The notes: generated by a model not told the origin, from the sequence alone. 64,000 nt of DNA from Flavobacteriales bacterium (GCA_019912395.1 JAIOIH010000042.1:1-64000); one strand, 5' to 3'. Positions 47,204 to 57,888 are shown, counted from the stretch's first letter. Translations and numbers: made by a program.

Positions 47204-49813
47204 TCAGAGCCTGTGCGCCAGCACCACCGACTTCCGGAACTTCTCCACATTCCCCGCCAGGTCATAGGCCTCCATGTAGATAACGTAGGGCCCGATGCGT
47301 GCAAGGTCGCTGCCTTCCATCATTCCATCCCAGGAAACTGAACCGCTGGTGCCGAGCAGCTCGTTGTTCATCAGCGTGCGCACTTCGCGGCCCGCGAGAT
47401 CGAAGACCTTCATGGTGCCCACAAAGCCCGGCTCATCTAATTCATAGGTGATGGTGAGCAGGTCCTGGTAACCGTCGTTGTCCGGAGAGAAGATAGCCGG
47501 ATCGATCGTGATCGCACCTTTGGCCTCGGGTGCGGGTGCGTACTGGGAGTTCTGGTAGCCCGGTGTGGCGAAGTTCACTGCTTCCGCAGCGCTGTGCCAG
47601 TTGCTGTTGTCGCTGGTGGGCCGGTCGGGGTCCACACGTTCGAGGCTCACGCCATCAACGCTCTTCAGCAGGGCGAACTGGAGGTCGTCGCTGTAGTTGA
47701 ACAAGTCGAGCGTATCGCCGGATGCGCCGAGGAACACCACCCTGCCACTGCCGTTGTTGAAGGTAGGCAATGACATCTGCAGCATCCGGTCCGCGCGGCC
47801 CAATGGATAGTTTGAAAGGACGTTGGCGGGATCGCTGGCGATGGCCACGTACTGACCGGGTAACAACAACCAGGCATCGGCAGTGATCAAGCGCTGGTCC
47901 GCATTGATGTTGGACAACTGCAGGCCGGCCAGGCTCACCACCTTCTGTGAACGATTGTAGAGCTCGATGAAATCACTGCCGCTTCCACGCGGGTCGTAGA
48001 GCACTTCATTGATCACCACGTCTCCCGCCTCAATGGGTTCCGGCAGCGCGAAGGTCGCCGTGTTCCCCCCTGCGATCAAATTACCCGGGCAGTCCCGCAC
48101 ATCGGTGATGGTGATCGTTTGCAGCTCTCCTGCCACCAGTTCTACGGCCAGCCTTATGCGCACCCTGTCAAGAGCAACGATCGACACGTTGGAAATACCG
48201 CTGGCCGGCTCGATGTTGTAGTCCCCGGAAAGCAATGTGCCTTGATCCATGTTTTCGCTGAAAAGCACGTCCACGGTGACGCTGTCGATCACGAACACCT
48301 GCGCGATCGTTGGGGGAATGGTATCCGTGAGAATGGCGAAGACACTGTTCTGGGTACCCGGTGTTCCACCGAGGGCTGCGTTGGAGGCTGTCCAATTGGC
48401 GGCGCTGGAGCAGGGCGTGAACGGGTCCATCCGCTCCAAGGTCCAACCGCCGTCGGCCTTGGCCGGATCGTGGTACCATGTATCCGAATATTGCACGGCA
48501 TCGATCGTCATCCCCGCCGCATTCCAGAGTTCCATGGGATCACCGCTATTGTTCAATGAAGGGAAGGATGGAACGCCCACCGCATTACCAAAACCACTGA
48601 ACAGCGGCGCATTCGTGGTCCCGGCAAGGATCACAAACCCGCCCGGAGGGATCTGTACCGCGGGCAATGTGCCGGTGGAGCTACCGTCGGTGATCTTCCA
48701 TCCGGTGAGGTCAAAGAACTGGTCCGTGGTGGTATTGAAGAGCTCCACGAACTCCGCGTTCGGCAGGCCCACCACCGGGTCCGGGTCGGCCATCAGTTCG
48801 TTGATGATGACGTCGCCGGGTTGCGCAACCCCGAAGACCGCATACGTGAAGTTCATGGTGCCGTTCGCAATGGCATTGCCCGCCAGGTCCTGCACGCCGT
48901 TCACGGTTACCGTATAGGTGGTGCCATTTGTCATGGGCGAGGCCAGTGCAAAATGTACCAGGGCGGGGTTCGTGCCGTCCAAAGCGGCGGTGGCAACACT
49001 GTTGGACGGACTGAGCGCGTAGTTGCCGACTGCTTCCGCGGAAGCCTGGTCCACCGGCTCATCGAAGAGCAGGTCCACATGCTGGTCGTCCGTGGCAGTG
49101 GCCGAAACGATGACGGGTGGTGTGGTGTCCAGGATGATCGGGCCGGCGGAGAAGTCATCGAAGAAGTGGTTGTTCACCACTGTGGACGCAGTGCTTTGGG
49201 TAATGCGCACACCGAAGTAGCTGCTGGTGGTAATGCTGCCGTCAGTCGCCACGCCCGCATTGGTGTACGCACCGGTGGCGCCGTCATCGTAGAACAGGAT
49301 CCACTGGTCCGAGGCATCACGCGTCACCTTAATGCGGAAAGGATTGTCGGTGCTGCTGTTTATGATCCCGTCCGGGCTGGCCACGAGCAGGTTGGCAGTT
49401 CCCCCGGTCATCTTGTTCAGCACCACATGGTCAGCGGTCTCCCCGATGCGCACGAAATATCCGTTGGCGGGCGTGCTAAGGTCCTGCACATCGCTCATCA
49501 GATACACGTCCACATAATTTACGCCTGAGGTGGAAAACTTGAGATTCACGAAGAACTCCCACTGTGCGTTCGCGGCAAGTGTGGATGGAGTGCTCAGATA
49601 GTACGTAGTGGCAGCCGCAAGCGTACCGGTGTTCGAACGAAGCTGCCCGGCATCCACGGTGAAGAGCGCATCATCGCCGCTCCACGCGGGATCGGTGGTG
49701 AAGTCGCCATCGCTGAAATCATCCGAGAACTGGGCTTGCGTGGATAGGCCGATGAGAAGCGCGGCAACCAAGGGTTGCAAAGGGCGAAGGGCGTGGAGCA
49801 TGGGGCGTGTCAA
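47204..49813 (-). CDS. Secreted protein with lamin-tail (LTD) domains, Ig-like domains and FlgD-like C-terminal domain
   Basis: GDVIINELMADPDPVVGLPNAEFVELFNTT; GDVVINEVLYDPRGSGSDFIELYNRS; FSPDNDGYQDLLTITYEL...VFDLAGREVRTL. Confidence 0.88.
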   Translation of the reverse strand: MTRPMLHALRPLQPLVAALLIGLSTQAQFSDDFSDGDFTTDPAWSGDDALFTVDAGQLRSNTGTLAAATTYYLSTPSTLAANAQWEFFVNLKFSTSGVNYVDVYLMSDVQDLSTPANGYFVRIGETADHVVLNKMTGGTANLLVASPDGIINSSTDNPFRIKVTRDASDQWILFYDDGATGAYTNAGVATDGSITTSSYFGVRITQSTASTVVNNHFFDDFSAGPIILDTTPPVIVSATATDDQHVDLLFDEPVDQASAEAVGNYALSPSNSVATAALDGTNPALVHFALASPMTNGTTYTVTVNGVQDLAGNAIANGTMNFTYAVFGVAQPGDVIINELMADPDPVVGLPNAEFVELFNTTTDQFFDLTGWKITDGSSTGTLPAVQIPPGGFVILAGTTNAPLFSGFGNAVGVPSFPSLNNSGDPMELWNAAGMTIDAVQYSDTWYHDPAKADGGWTLERMDPFTPCSSAANWTASNAALGGTPGTQNSVFAILTDTIPPTIAQVFVIDSVTVDVLFSENMDQGTLLSGDYNIEPASGISNVSIVALDRVRIRLAVELVAGELQTITITDVRDCPGNLIAGGNTATFALPEPIEAGDVVINEVLYDPRGSGSDFIELYNRSQKVVSLAGLQLSNINADQRLITADAWLLLPGQYVAIASDPANVLSNYPLGRADRMLQMSLPTFNNGSGRVVFLGASGDTLDLFNYSDDLQFALLKSVDGVSLERVDPDRPTSDNSNWHSAAEAVNFATPGYQNSQYAPAPEAKGAITIDPAIFSPDNDGYQDLLTITYELDEPGFVGTMKVFDLAGREVRTLMNNELLGTSGSVSWDGMMEGSDLARIGPYVIYMEAYDLAGNVEKFRKSVVLAHRL

Positions 49814-49860
49814 GGAAGGAAAGGTAGTAGTTTTGTAAGGCTGACAAAGTAATTGCGGAA

Positions 49861-50877
49861 ATGAAGGTTGCGGTAGTGGGTGCCACCGGCATGGTGGGCG
49901 GGGTGATGTTGAAGGTGCTGGAGGAGCGCATGGGACACTTGTTGGACACCGTGCTTCCCGTGGCCAGCGCAGAAAGCATCGGCAAGCTGGTGCGCTTCAA
50001 CGGACGTGATATTCCCGTGATCGGCATGGCTGATGCAGTACAGGCCAAACCTGACCTGGCGTTGTTCTCAGCCGGGGGTGGCACCTCCCTGGAATGGGCC
50101 CCGAAGTTCGCGGACGCGGGCACCATCGTGATCGACAACAGCAGCGCCTGGCGAATGGACGAAAGCAAGCTGCTCATCGTACCGGAGATCAACGGCGCCC
50201 TAGTGGATGCTGCGGACTTCTCCAAGGGAGGTATCATTGCCAACCCCAACTGCAGCACCATTCAATTGGTGATGGCCCTCGCCCCGCTGCACGCCCGCTT
50301 TACGGTACAGCGGGTGGTGGTGAGCACCTATCAGAGCGTTACCGGCACCGGCATGAAGGCCGTGCAGCAGCTGGAGAATGAACGCCAAGGCCGCGAAGGG
50401 GAGCGCGCGTATCCCTTCCGGATCGAAGGCAACGTATTGGCACGGTGCGACGAGTTCCTGGACAACGGCTACACCAAGGAGGAAATGAAACTGACCTGGG
50501 AGACCAAGAAGATCCTCGACCCGGCCATCCAGGTCACCGCCACAGCCGTCCGCGTACCGGTGACCGGTGGCCATAGTGAAGCGGTGAACGTGCAATTCGC
50601 GAACGATTTCACCATGGCCGAAATACGCATGCTGTTGGGTGAAGCTCCCGGAATTGAAGTGGTGGATTCCCCGGAGATGGATGCCTACCCCATGCCTTTG
50701 CATGCCCATGGCAAGGACGCGGTATTCGTGGGGCGACTGCGCCGTGATGAGAGCCAGGCCAACACGCTGAACATGTGGGTGGTGGCGGACAACCTGCGGA
50801 AAGGAGCAGCCACCAATGCCGTCCAGATCGCGGAGCTGCTGGTCCGGAAGAGCATCCAGCAGGCCCAACAAGCATGA
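49861..50877 (+). CDS. asd: Aspartate-semialdehyde dehydrogenase
   Basis: VAVVGATGMVGGVMLKVLEER; NPNCSTIQLVMALAPL; STYQSVTGTGMKAVQQL; RVPVTGGHSEAVNVQF. Confidence 0.97.
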   Translation: MKVAVVGATGMVGGVMLKVLEERMGHLLDTVLPVASAESIGKLVRFNGRDIPVIGMADAVQAKPDLALFSAGGGTSLEWAPKFADAGTIVIDNSSAWRMDESKLLIVPEINGALVDAADFSKGGIIANPNCSTIQLVMALAPLHARFTVQRVVVSTYQSVTGTGMKAVQQLENERQGREGERAYPFRIEGNVLARCDEFLDNGYTKEEMKLTWETKKILDPAIQVTATAVRVPVTGGHSEAVNVQFANDFTMAEIRMLLGEAPGIEVVDSPEMDAYPMPLHAHGKDAVFVGRLRRDESQANTLNMWVVADNLRKGAATNAVQIAELLVRKSIQQAQQA

Positions 50878-50915
50878 TCGCCGACCGTTCCCTTTACGGC
50901 CCACATCATTCCCGT

Positions 50916-51752
50916 ATGAAGATCCACTTACCCGTATTCCTGGTCTGCGCTGTTGCCTTCACCACCATACAGGCCCAAACGGTCCATTCCATTTCCATCG
51001 GCTTCGGGCCGAACATTATCGATCAGCCAGATCTACTAAAAAGCGATGTGCTCCAATTGGTCCCGTTGGACCCGGAAAGCGTGGCGGACTATTCGATGGT
51101 TCCGTGGGACCAGCAGCAGGAAACCTTCTGCTTCGTGATGTCCATTGGCCTCTTGCCTTTCAGCAAGGAAGACCGTCGCGGCCCTGAGCTCCGTCTGGGT
51201 TTTATACACGCCGGTTGGAATGAACGGCAAGCCATTTTGCAGCATTCGATACGCACGCCGTACGATACCCTCGTCTCTACGGCCACCGGCGAACAGTTCC
51301 TTGTGGATTCCGTTCATGGGAGCACCTATTTCATCAGCACCAAGGCGGAACGGATCGGTCTGGATGCCTCTCTGGCCTGGAGTACTACCGGAAGATGGAG
51401 CCTGTACGTTGGGGTCGGCGTAATGGGAGGTCCCAGCTTCAATGCCAGGACCTATGTGGATTTGGAGCATTACAACGGTGTTGGTGCAGCCGAGGGGCCC
51501 TACGCCTATTCCCCGCAAGGAGGCGTCCGAAAAAGCAGCTACGAGACCTTCAAGGGCGGAAACGGCTGGTGGACTGCGGCCTACTTCCCCTTCGGGATCG
51601 ACTTCACCCTATCGCGGAAACATCCCTTTTGGAAGCAAATGCACCTTTCCTATGAACTGCGGCCCCAACTGCTCATTCAGGGAAGCCCTGAACTGGACAA
51701 CACGGTGGGAACAGGTCTTCTGGCCAACTTCGGCATCCGGTTAACCTTATAG
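50916..51752 (+). CDS. Secreted / putative outer-membrane beta-barrel protein of unknown function
   Basis: signal peptide MKIHLPVFLVCAVAFTTIQAQ; alternating beta strands ending FGIRLTL. Confidence 0.6.
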   Translation: MKIHLPVFLVCAVAFTTIQAQTVHSISIGFGPNIIDQPDLLKSDVLQLVPLDPESVADYSMVPWDQQQETFCFVMSIGLLPFSKEDRRGPELRLGFIHAGWNERQAILQHSIRTPYDTLVSTATGEQFLVDSVHGSTYFISTKAERIGLDASLAWSTTGRWSLYVGVGVMGGPSFNARTYVDLEHYNGVGAAEGPYAYSPQGGVRKSSYETFKGGNGWWTAAYFPFGIDFTLSRKHPFWKQMHLSYELRPQLLIQGSPELDNTVGTGLLANFGIRLTL

Positions 51753-52439
51753 TCCACCGGACTGCTCACCCGGCGTTTCCGTTAACGGCTGACCGGGCCC
51801 GGCTTCCGGTGATGCGGTTACTTCCGCACGGCGGGACCGCCTGTCCTCATGTCGTTGCACCAGGATCAGCGATACAATGCCCACGCTGATGGCGGCATCC
51901 GCAATGTTGAACACGGGCCGGAAGAACTCATATTCTTCGCCGCCCCAAATGGGAAGCCATTGTGGGAAGCGCCCATGGAGCACCGGAAAGTAGAACATGT
52001 CAACTACTGCTCCATGCAAGAAAGGGGCATAACCTCCCTCTGGCGGGAACAGCACGGCCTTCCGGAACGGTGTGCTGGCATCGAAGATGAGCCCGTAGCA
52101 TGCGCTGTCGATGATATTGCCCAAGGCCCCTGCGAACACCAGTGCCAAGCTTACGGTCATGGGGGAGCTCCGTTTATCCTTTACGGCTTTCCAAAGCAGG
52201 TACCCAATGCCCACCAGCGCCACCATCCGGAAAATGGTGAGCGCCATTTTTCCGGCTTCTCCACCGAATTCGAGGCCGAAGGCCATGCCTTTGTTCTCCA
52301 CGAACTGGAGATAGGCCCAATCATGTCCTTCCCCGAACAGCGGGATGGACTCCCCGAGGAAGAACCCGGTTTTCACCCAGAACTTCAGGGCTTGGTCGGC
52401 CACGAGGACCGCCAGTATGATCAGGATGGAGCGCTTCAC
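51747..52439 (-). CDS. lspA: Lipoprotein signal peptidase
   Basis: VADQALKFWVKT; FVENKGMAFGLEF; GALGNIIDSACYGLIFD; VFNIADAAISVGI. Confidence 0.95.
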   Translation of the reverse strand: MKRSILIILAVLVADQALKFWVKTGFFLGESIPLFGEGHDWAYLQFVENKGMAFGLEFGGEAGKMALTIFRMVALVGIGYLLWKAVKDKRSSPMTVSLALVFAGALGNIIDSACYGLIFDASTPFRKAVLFPPEGGYAPFLHGAVVDMFYFPVLHGRFPQWLPIWGGEEYEFFRPVFNIADAAISVGIVSLILVQRHEDRRSRRAEVTASPEAGPGQPLTETPGEQSGGL

Positions 52440-52458
52440 CGAAGGGACGGGGCCGTGG

Positions 52459-53469
52459 TCAGTTGCTCATTTGCTGCTTGGCCTCGATGCTCAGTGTAGC
52501 ATGGGGTACCAAGCGCAAACGCTCCTTGCTGATAAGCTTACCGGTGACGCGGCAGATGCCGTAGGTCTTGTTCCGAATGCGCAGCAGGGCATCCTCCAAG
52601 TGCTTGATGAACTTCTCCTGGCGACCGGCGAGCTGTGCGGTTTCTTCCCGACCAAGGGTCTCGCTGCCGTCCTCGATCATCTTGAACGACGGGCTGGTGT
52701 CCTCCGTGCCGTTATTGTCCGTGTTGGCCAAGGTTTGCTTCAGCAGGTCGTAGTCCTTGCGGGCTTCCTCCAACTTGGCGTTGATGATACCGCGGAACTC
52801 ATCCAGTTCCTGGTCGGTGTAGCGGTCCTTGTCTCCGGCCTCCAGGGTGCTCACCTGCTTCTTCACCATGGGCGTTACGCGGGGCATGCTGGGTCCCACG
52901 CCTTGGGTGACCAATGGCTTCGCCGGTGCCTTGGGTTCCGGTACCCGCTTGGCGCGCTTCCGCGCCTTCGGCTTGGGGGCCGGGGTGGCCTTGGTAGCAG
53001 GCTTTGCAGTAGCAGCCTTTTTGACCGGGGCAGCCACCGGCTTTGCGGCAGCTTTCTTCACTGGTTTTGCAGCGGGCTTGGTGGCCGGTTTCTTCGCCAC
53101 CACCTTCTTGGTCGGCTTCGCGATGGCTTTCCCAACGGATTTGGCAGCGACCTTCTTCACCGGTTTTGCAACCGACTTGGTAGCCGCTTTCTTGGCCACA
53201 ACCTTCTTGGTTGCGGGCTTCACTGTCGTCTTCTTCACGATCTTGGTTGCTTTCTTCGCCACTTTCGGGGCTGGTTTGGCCTTTCTGGCCGGGGCGGCCT
53301 TTTTCACGGCGGCCTTCTTGGCCGGTGCAGGCTTTTTCACGGCAGCCTTCTTGGCCACCGCTTTCTTGATCGGGGCCTTTGCAACGGCTTTTTTCACGCT
53401 CGCTTTCTTCACGGGCTTCTTGGCAGCCGCCTTGGGGGCTGGTTTGGAAGTGGGCTTTTTCTTCGCCAT
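52459..53469 (-). CDS. TraR/DksA family protein with long histone H1-like K/A/P-rich N-terminal extension
   Basis: C-terminal YTDQELDEFRGIINAKLEEARKDYDLLK...YGICRVTGKLISKERLRLVPHATLSIEAKQ; about 190 residues of AKKP/KKAA repeats; start MAKKKPTSK. Confidence 0.9.
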   Translation of the reverse strand: MAKKKPTSKPAPKAAAKKPVKKASVKKAVAKAPIKKAVAKKAAVKKPAPAKKAAVKKAAPARKAKPAPKVAKKATKIVKKTTVKPATKKVVAKKAATKSVAKPVKKVAAKSVGKAIAKPTKKVVAKKPATKPAAKPVKKAAAKPVAAPVKKAATAKPATKATPAPKPKARKRAKRVPEPKAPAKPLVTQGVGPSMPRVTPMVKKQVSTLEAGDKDRYTDQELDEFRGIINAKLEEARKDYDLLKQTLANTDNNGTEDTSPSFKMIEDGSETLGREETAQLAGRQEKFIKHLEDALLRIRNKTYGICRVTGKLISKERLRLVPHATLSIEAKQQMSN

Positions 53470-53517
53470 TGCAGGACCCTTTTTGAATTGGTCCGCGAAT
53501 ATAGTCAATTTTCAGGC

Positions 53518-56500
53518 TCACTGAACCGCTTTGGCCAAGGCCAGCAAGCACTTCCCTGCCCCTTCCAGTTCCACTTCCACGGGTGTGCCGAAAGCGGGGT
53601 CCAATTCCGACACAAGTAACTGGTTCTCAGGGGTCAGCGCCAGTGTTTCCGCAAGAATGTGTGCGGCATGTGCCTTCACCGCAAGCTCAAACGATCCTCC
53701 GCCATTGCGCTGAATGTGCAATTGGATCCGGTCCGTCACTTCCAATCCGCTTTCTTTCCGGAGGGTTTGGATACGGCTCACCAGTTCCCGGGCCATGCCT
53801 TCCTGGAGCAATTCATCGTCCAGCTCGATATCAACGGCTACGGTGAGCCCGCCCTCACTGGCCACGCTCAGGCCAGGCACGTCCTCAGCGGAAATGTCCA
53901 CTTCCTCCAAGAGGATCTCCAGCGGTTCACCATCGATATCCAACAAAATTCGGCCCTCTCGTTCCAGTTCAGCAATGCGTTCCTGATCAAAGCCATTGAT
54001 GGCGGAAGCAGCAGCTTTCATACGCTTTCCAAGGCGCGCACCGAGCTTCTTGAAATCGGGCTTGATCCTCTTGGTAAGCTTGCTCTCGCTAGGGTCGAGC
54101 ATCACCAATTCCTTCACGTTCACCTCGCTGAGCATCAGGTTGCGGATGGCATCGAGGTCGCTGCGCATGGCCTCTCCAAGCACAGGGACCATCATCTTGC
54201 GCAGCGGCTGGCGCACGCGATGGCCCTCCTTCTTCCGGATCGAAAGCACCAATGACGTCAGCCTTTGTGCCAATGCCGTGCGCTTTTCCAGCACGGTGTC
54301 GATCAAGGCCGTATCCGCCTTCGGCCAATCGCTGAGATGGACACTTTTACCGGTCAGGTCGCGATAGAGCCGGTCGCTGAAGAACGGCGCGACGGGTGCA
54401 CTGAGCATGGCCACCACTTCGAGGCAGCGGTGCAGCGTTTGGAAGGCCGCCAATTTGTCCGTGCCCCGAGCGGAGCCGAGGGGCTCGCCTTTCCAGAATC
54501 GGCGACGGTTCAGTCGGACGTACCAGTTGCTGAGGTCCTCCACCACGAAATCCTGGATAACGCGAGCAGCCTGGGTGGGCTCATAGCTGTCGTAGGCCTC
54601 CTGCACCTCTACGAGAAGGCTGTTCAAGCGGGAGAGCACCCAGCGGTCCATTTCGGTGCGGGCATCACCCCCGCCTTTGTCAGTTCGAGCGCAGTCGAGA
54701 ACGACAAGGGCGGGGTCGAAGCTGTCGATGTTGGCGTAGAGCGCGAAGAAGCCGTAGGTGTTGAAGAGCGCGCGGAAGAATTTGCGCTGCACCTCGGTGA
54801 TGCCCTCGGCATCGAACTTCAGGTTGTCCCAGGGTTGTGCATTGCTGATCATGTACCAGCGCACGGCATCCGCTCCGTACTTGTCCAGCGTGGTGAACGG
54901 GTCCACGGCATTGCCGAGGCGCTTGCTCATCTTCTGGCCGTTCTTGTCCAGTACCAAGCCATTGCTCACTACGGCCTTGTACGACACCTGGTCGAACACC
55001 AGCGTGCTGATGGCGTGCATGGTGTAGAACCAGCCGCGCGTTTGGTCCACGCCCTCGGCGATGAAGTCCGCCGGATAGCTCACATCGAAGGGCGCGTTGA
55101 AGGGACGTGGATCGCCCGACTTCAACTTCTGGTAGTCCAAGCCCCATTGCGCGTAGGGCATGCTGCCACTGTCGAACCACACGTCGATGAGGTCGCTCTC
55201 GCGCTTCATCGGCTTGCCGCCGGGGCTTACGAGCGTGATACGGTCCACGTAGGGTTTGTGCAGATCGATGGCATCGTATTGCACGGCGGAAGGGTTTTCG
55301 GGATCGAAATCCTTTAGCGGGTCCTCGGTCATCACGCCCGCTTTGATCGCCCGGGCGATCTCCGTTTTCAACTGCGCCAATGTGCCGACGCAGAGCTCCT
55401 CGTCGCCGTCCGCAGTGCGCCAGATGGGCAGCGGAATACCCCAGTAGCGGCTGCGGCTGAGGTTCCAGTCCTGCAGGTTCTCCAGCCAGTTGCCGAAGCG
55501 GCCCGTGCCGGTGCTTTCCGGCTTCCAGGTGATGGTCTTGTTCAGCTCCACCATGCGCTCCTTCTTGGCGGTGCTGCGCACGAACCAACTGTCCAACGGA
55601 TAGTAGAGAATGGGCTTATCGGTCCTCCAGCAATGCGGGTAATTGTGCTCGTACTTCTCCACCTTGAAGGCGCGGCCCCTCTCCTTCAGGAGGATGGCAA
55701 GTTCCACGTCCACGCTCTTCTCCGGCGCGGTGCCATCGGGGTAGTATTCATTCTTGACGTACTTCCCGGCGAAGGCGCCCATCTCCTTGGTGAATCGGCC
55801 TTGCATGTCCACCAGCGTGAGCGATCCGATGCCGTGCTGACGGGCCACGCGCATGTCGTCCGCGCCAAAGCTGGGGGCGGTGTGTACCACGCCAGTGCCG
55901 TCCTCTGTGGTCACGAAATCGCCGCCGATCACCTTGAAGGCGTCGCCATCATCGGGTTGCGCGAAATCCAGCAGTTGCTCGTAGCGGATGCCTTCCAACT
56001 GGTGGCCATGGAACTCACCGTCGAGCCTCCAAGGAATGTTCTTCCCGTCACGCTTGTAATCGTCGAAGGATCCGTCCGACGAATGTCGGACCTTGTTCTT
56101 CTCGTTGAAGTAGGCCCCCAGTCTCGTCTTCGCCAGCACTACGGTGTTGGGTTCGTGCGTGTAGGGGTTGAAGGTCTTGATCCGCACATATTCCAGCTTC
56201 GGACCGACGGTGAGGGCGGTATTGCTGGGAAGCGTCCACGGCGTGGTGGTCCATGCGAGGATGAACACGTCCCCAAAAGCATCGGTGAACAGGAACTCGC
56301 TGTTCTCATCCTGCTTCACCTTGAACATCGCCACCGCTGTGGTGTCCTTCATCGGCTTGTAGGTGCCGGGTTGGTTGAGCTCGTGGCTGCTGAGGCCCGT
56401 GCCGGCCGCAGGCGAGAACGGTTGGATGGTGTATCCCTTGTAGATGAGGTCCCGCTCGTGCAGCTGCTTCAGCAACCACCACACGCTTTCGATGTAGGAG

Positions 56501-56970
56501 GTCTTGTAGGTCACGTACGGGTGCTCCATGTCGAGCCAGAACCCGATGCGCTTGGTGAGGTCGTTCCATACGTCGGTGTAGCGCATTACCGCCTCTTTGC
56601 ACTTACGATTGTAGTCCTCCACGGAGATGCTCTTGCCGATGTCCTCCTTGGTGATGCCGAGCTCCTTTTCCACCCCGAGTTCCACGGGTAGCCCGTGCGT
56701 GTCCCAGCCGGCCTTGCGGTCCACTCGTCTACCCTGCTGCGTTTGGAAGCGGCAGAAGATGTCCTTGATCGTGCGGGCCATCACGTGGTGGATGCCCGGC
56801 AGGCCGTTGGCGCTGGGAGGCCCTTCGTAGAACACGAAAGGTGGCGCGTCCTTGCGCAGCTCCAGGCTCTGGCCGAAGGTGTCCTCGGCCTCCCACTGCT
56901 TCAGGATATCCGCCGCTACTTGCGGTAGGTCCAACTCATCGTACTGCGGGAAACGCTTGTCCATGGCCAT
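53518..56970 (-). CDS. ileS: Isoleucyl-tRNA synthetase
   Basis: YEGPPSANGLPGIHHVMART (HIGH region); KMSKRLGNAVDPF (KMSKS); GWDTHGLPVE. Confidence 0.98.
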   Translation of the reverse strand: MAMDKRFPQYDELDLPQVAADILKQWEAEDTFGQSLELRKDAPPFVFYEGPPSANGLPGIHHVMARTIKDIFCRFQTQQGRRVDRKAGWDTHGLPVELGVEKELGITKEDIGKSISVEDYNRKCKEAVMRYTDVWNDLTKRIGFWLDMEHPYVTYKTSYIESVWWLLKQLHERDLIYKGYTIQPFSPAAGTGLSSHELNQPGTYKPMKDTTAVAMFKVKQDENSEFLFTDAFGDVFILAWTTTPWTLPSNTALTVGPKLEYVRIKTFNPYTHEPNTVVLAKTRLGAYFNEKNKVRHSSDGSFDDYKRDGKNIPWRLDGEFHGHQLEGIRYEQLLDFAQPDDGDAFKVIGGDFVTTEDGTGVVHTAPSFGADDMRVARQHGIGSLTLVDMQGRFTKEMGAFAGKYVKNEYYPDGTAPEKSVDVELAILLKERGRAFKVEKYEHNYPHCWRTDKPILYYPLDSWFVRSTAKKERMVELNKTITWKPESTGTGRFGNWLENLQDWNLSRSRYWGIPLPIWRTADGDEELCVGTLAQLKTEIARAIKAGVMTEDPLKDFDPENPSAVQYDAIDLHKPYVDRITLVSPGGKPMKRESDLIDVWFDSGSMPYAQWGLDYQKLKSGDPRPFNAPFDVSYPADFIAEGVDQTRGWFYTMHAISTLVFDQVSYKAVVSNGLVLDKNGQKMSKRLGNAVDPFTTLDKYGADAVRWYMISNAQPWDNLKFDAEGITEVQRKFFRALFNTYGFFALYANIDSFDPALVVLDCARTDKGGGDARTEMDRWVLSRLNSLLVEVQEAYDSYEPTQAARVIQDFVVEDLSNWYVRLNRRRFWKGEPLGSARGTDKLAAFQTLHRCLEVVAMLSAPVAPFFSDRLYRDLTGKSVHLSDWPKADTALIDTVLEKRTALAQRLTSLVLSIRKKEGHRVRQPLRKMMVPVLGEAMRSDLDAIRNLMLSEVNVKELVMLDPSESKLTKRIKPDFKKLGARLGKRMKAAASAINGFDQERIAELEREGRILLDIDGEPLEILLEEVDISAEDVPGLSVASEGGLTVAVDIELDDELLQEGMARELVSRIQTLRKESGLEVTDRIQLHIQRNGGGSFELAVKAHAAHILAETLALTPENQLLVSELDPAFGTPVEVELEGAGKCLLALAKAVQ

Positions 56971-57018
56971 TTTTGAAGGGTGGCAAAGATAACCAGCCAC
57001 ACCCGCTGCTCACTCCAT

Positions 57019-57696
57019 TCACCGGTACTGCCGGAAGATCCCTGTATCAAAAGGGGTCCACCAACATGCCTTCTGGCCGCAGGCTTTCAGCGCATCGTTC
57101 GTCCAGGTATTGCAGGTGCGAAAGAGGTTGTAGCGGCCCACGCCGTCATAAAAGGCATCCGTCAAGCCATAATTCGCATGGGTGCCGATATGGATGGTCC
57201 TTCCCCCGGCATCGTAGGCGAAGCCCTTTTGGAGGTAGGCGACCAAGCGGGCATATTGCTCCGCGCTTAGTGTGATGCGCTTGCACTGGTCGCCTTCCGT
57301 GAGTTGCTGGTGGAAAGTGGCATGCATGGCGGAAGTGCCCAGTCCGCATACCGCGTTGAATGCCACCCGGAGCGTGAGATCGCCCCAAGTGGGTGTCTCG
57401 AGATAGAAGCCCTTGTCGCCCCAGCCGAAGCCGACCCACGCAGCGGAACTGTCCTGCCCGATCGTATTGCGGTACGGCACGAGCTTGCTCCAATCCATCT
57501 GTTCCGTTCGCACGGGGACCACAATGTCCGTGTGGACACCGTTCGAGAGGATGTAGGCGGTGACAGCGTTCGCTCCCGCCTGCTCCGCAGCGACCGGGAT
57601 GCGTGAAAGAACGAAAGCCGCCAAGAAGTAGAGTGCGGTGAGTGCGATGAATGCGCCGAGCACCCGGCCTGCGGTTCGGAGAGCCTGTTTCAACAT
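57019..57696 (-). CDS. TIGR02117/DUF2459 family protein
   Basis: ILSNGVHTDIVVPVRTEQMDWSKLVP; VGFGWGDKGFYLETPTWGDLTL; YNLFRTCNTWTNDALKACGQK. Confidence 0.92.
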   Translation of the reverse strand: MLKQALRTAGRVLGAFIALTALYFLAAFVLSRIPVAAEQAGANAVTAYILSNGVHTDIVVPVRTEQMDWSKLVPYRNTIGQDSSAAWVGFGWGDKGFYLETPTWGDLTLRVAFNAVCGLGTSAMHATFHQQLTEGDQCKRITLSAEQYARLVAYLQKGFAYDAGGRTIHIGTHANYGLTDAFYDGVGRYNLFRTCNTWTNDALKACGQKACWWTPFDTGIFRQYR

Positions 57697-57880
57697 GAAG
57701 GAGGCCGAATGTAGTCCTCTGGTTCACGAGCCAAGGAGACCCTGGCGCGTGATCCACAATGATCCGCGCCGTACATCTTGAAGGCTTGGGTCATAGCGGC
57801 ATGTCCGGCACTTTCCAATGAAGAACCATTCCGGATAACCGGTATCCTAGAGGCCGTTTTCAGCCCTCCTTCCCCGCACC

Positions 57881-57888
57881 TACTTTTG
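57881..57888 (+). promoter_or_regulatory. Putative -7 element TACTTTTG of the sdh operon
   Basis: matches TAnnTTTG, 42 nt upstream of the sdhC ATG; no clear -33 TTG. Confidence 0.35.

Noticed and set aside
52980-53465. Apparent tandem DNA repeat / minisatellite
   Set aside because: Explained by K/A/P-rich codons of the H1-like tail of the DksA-family protein rather than a non-coding array.
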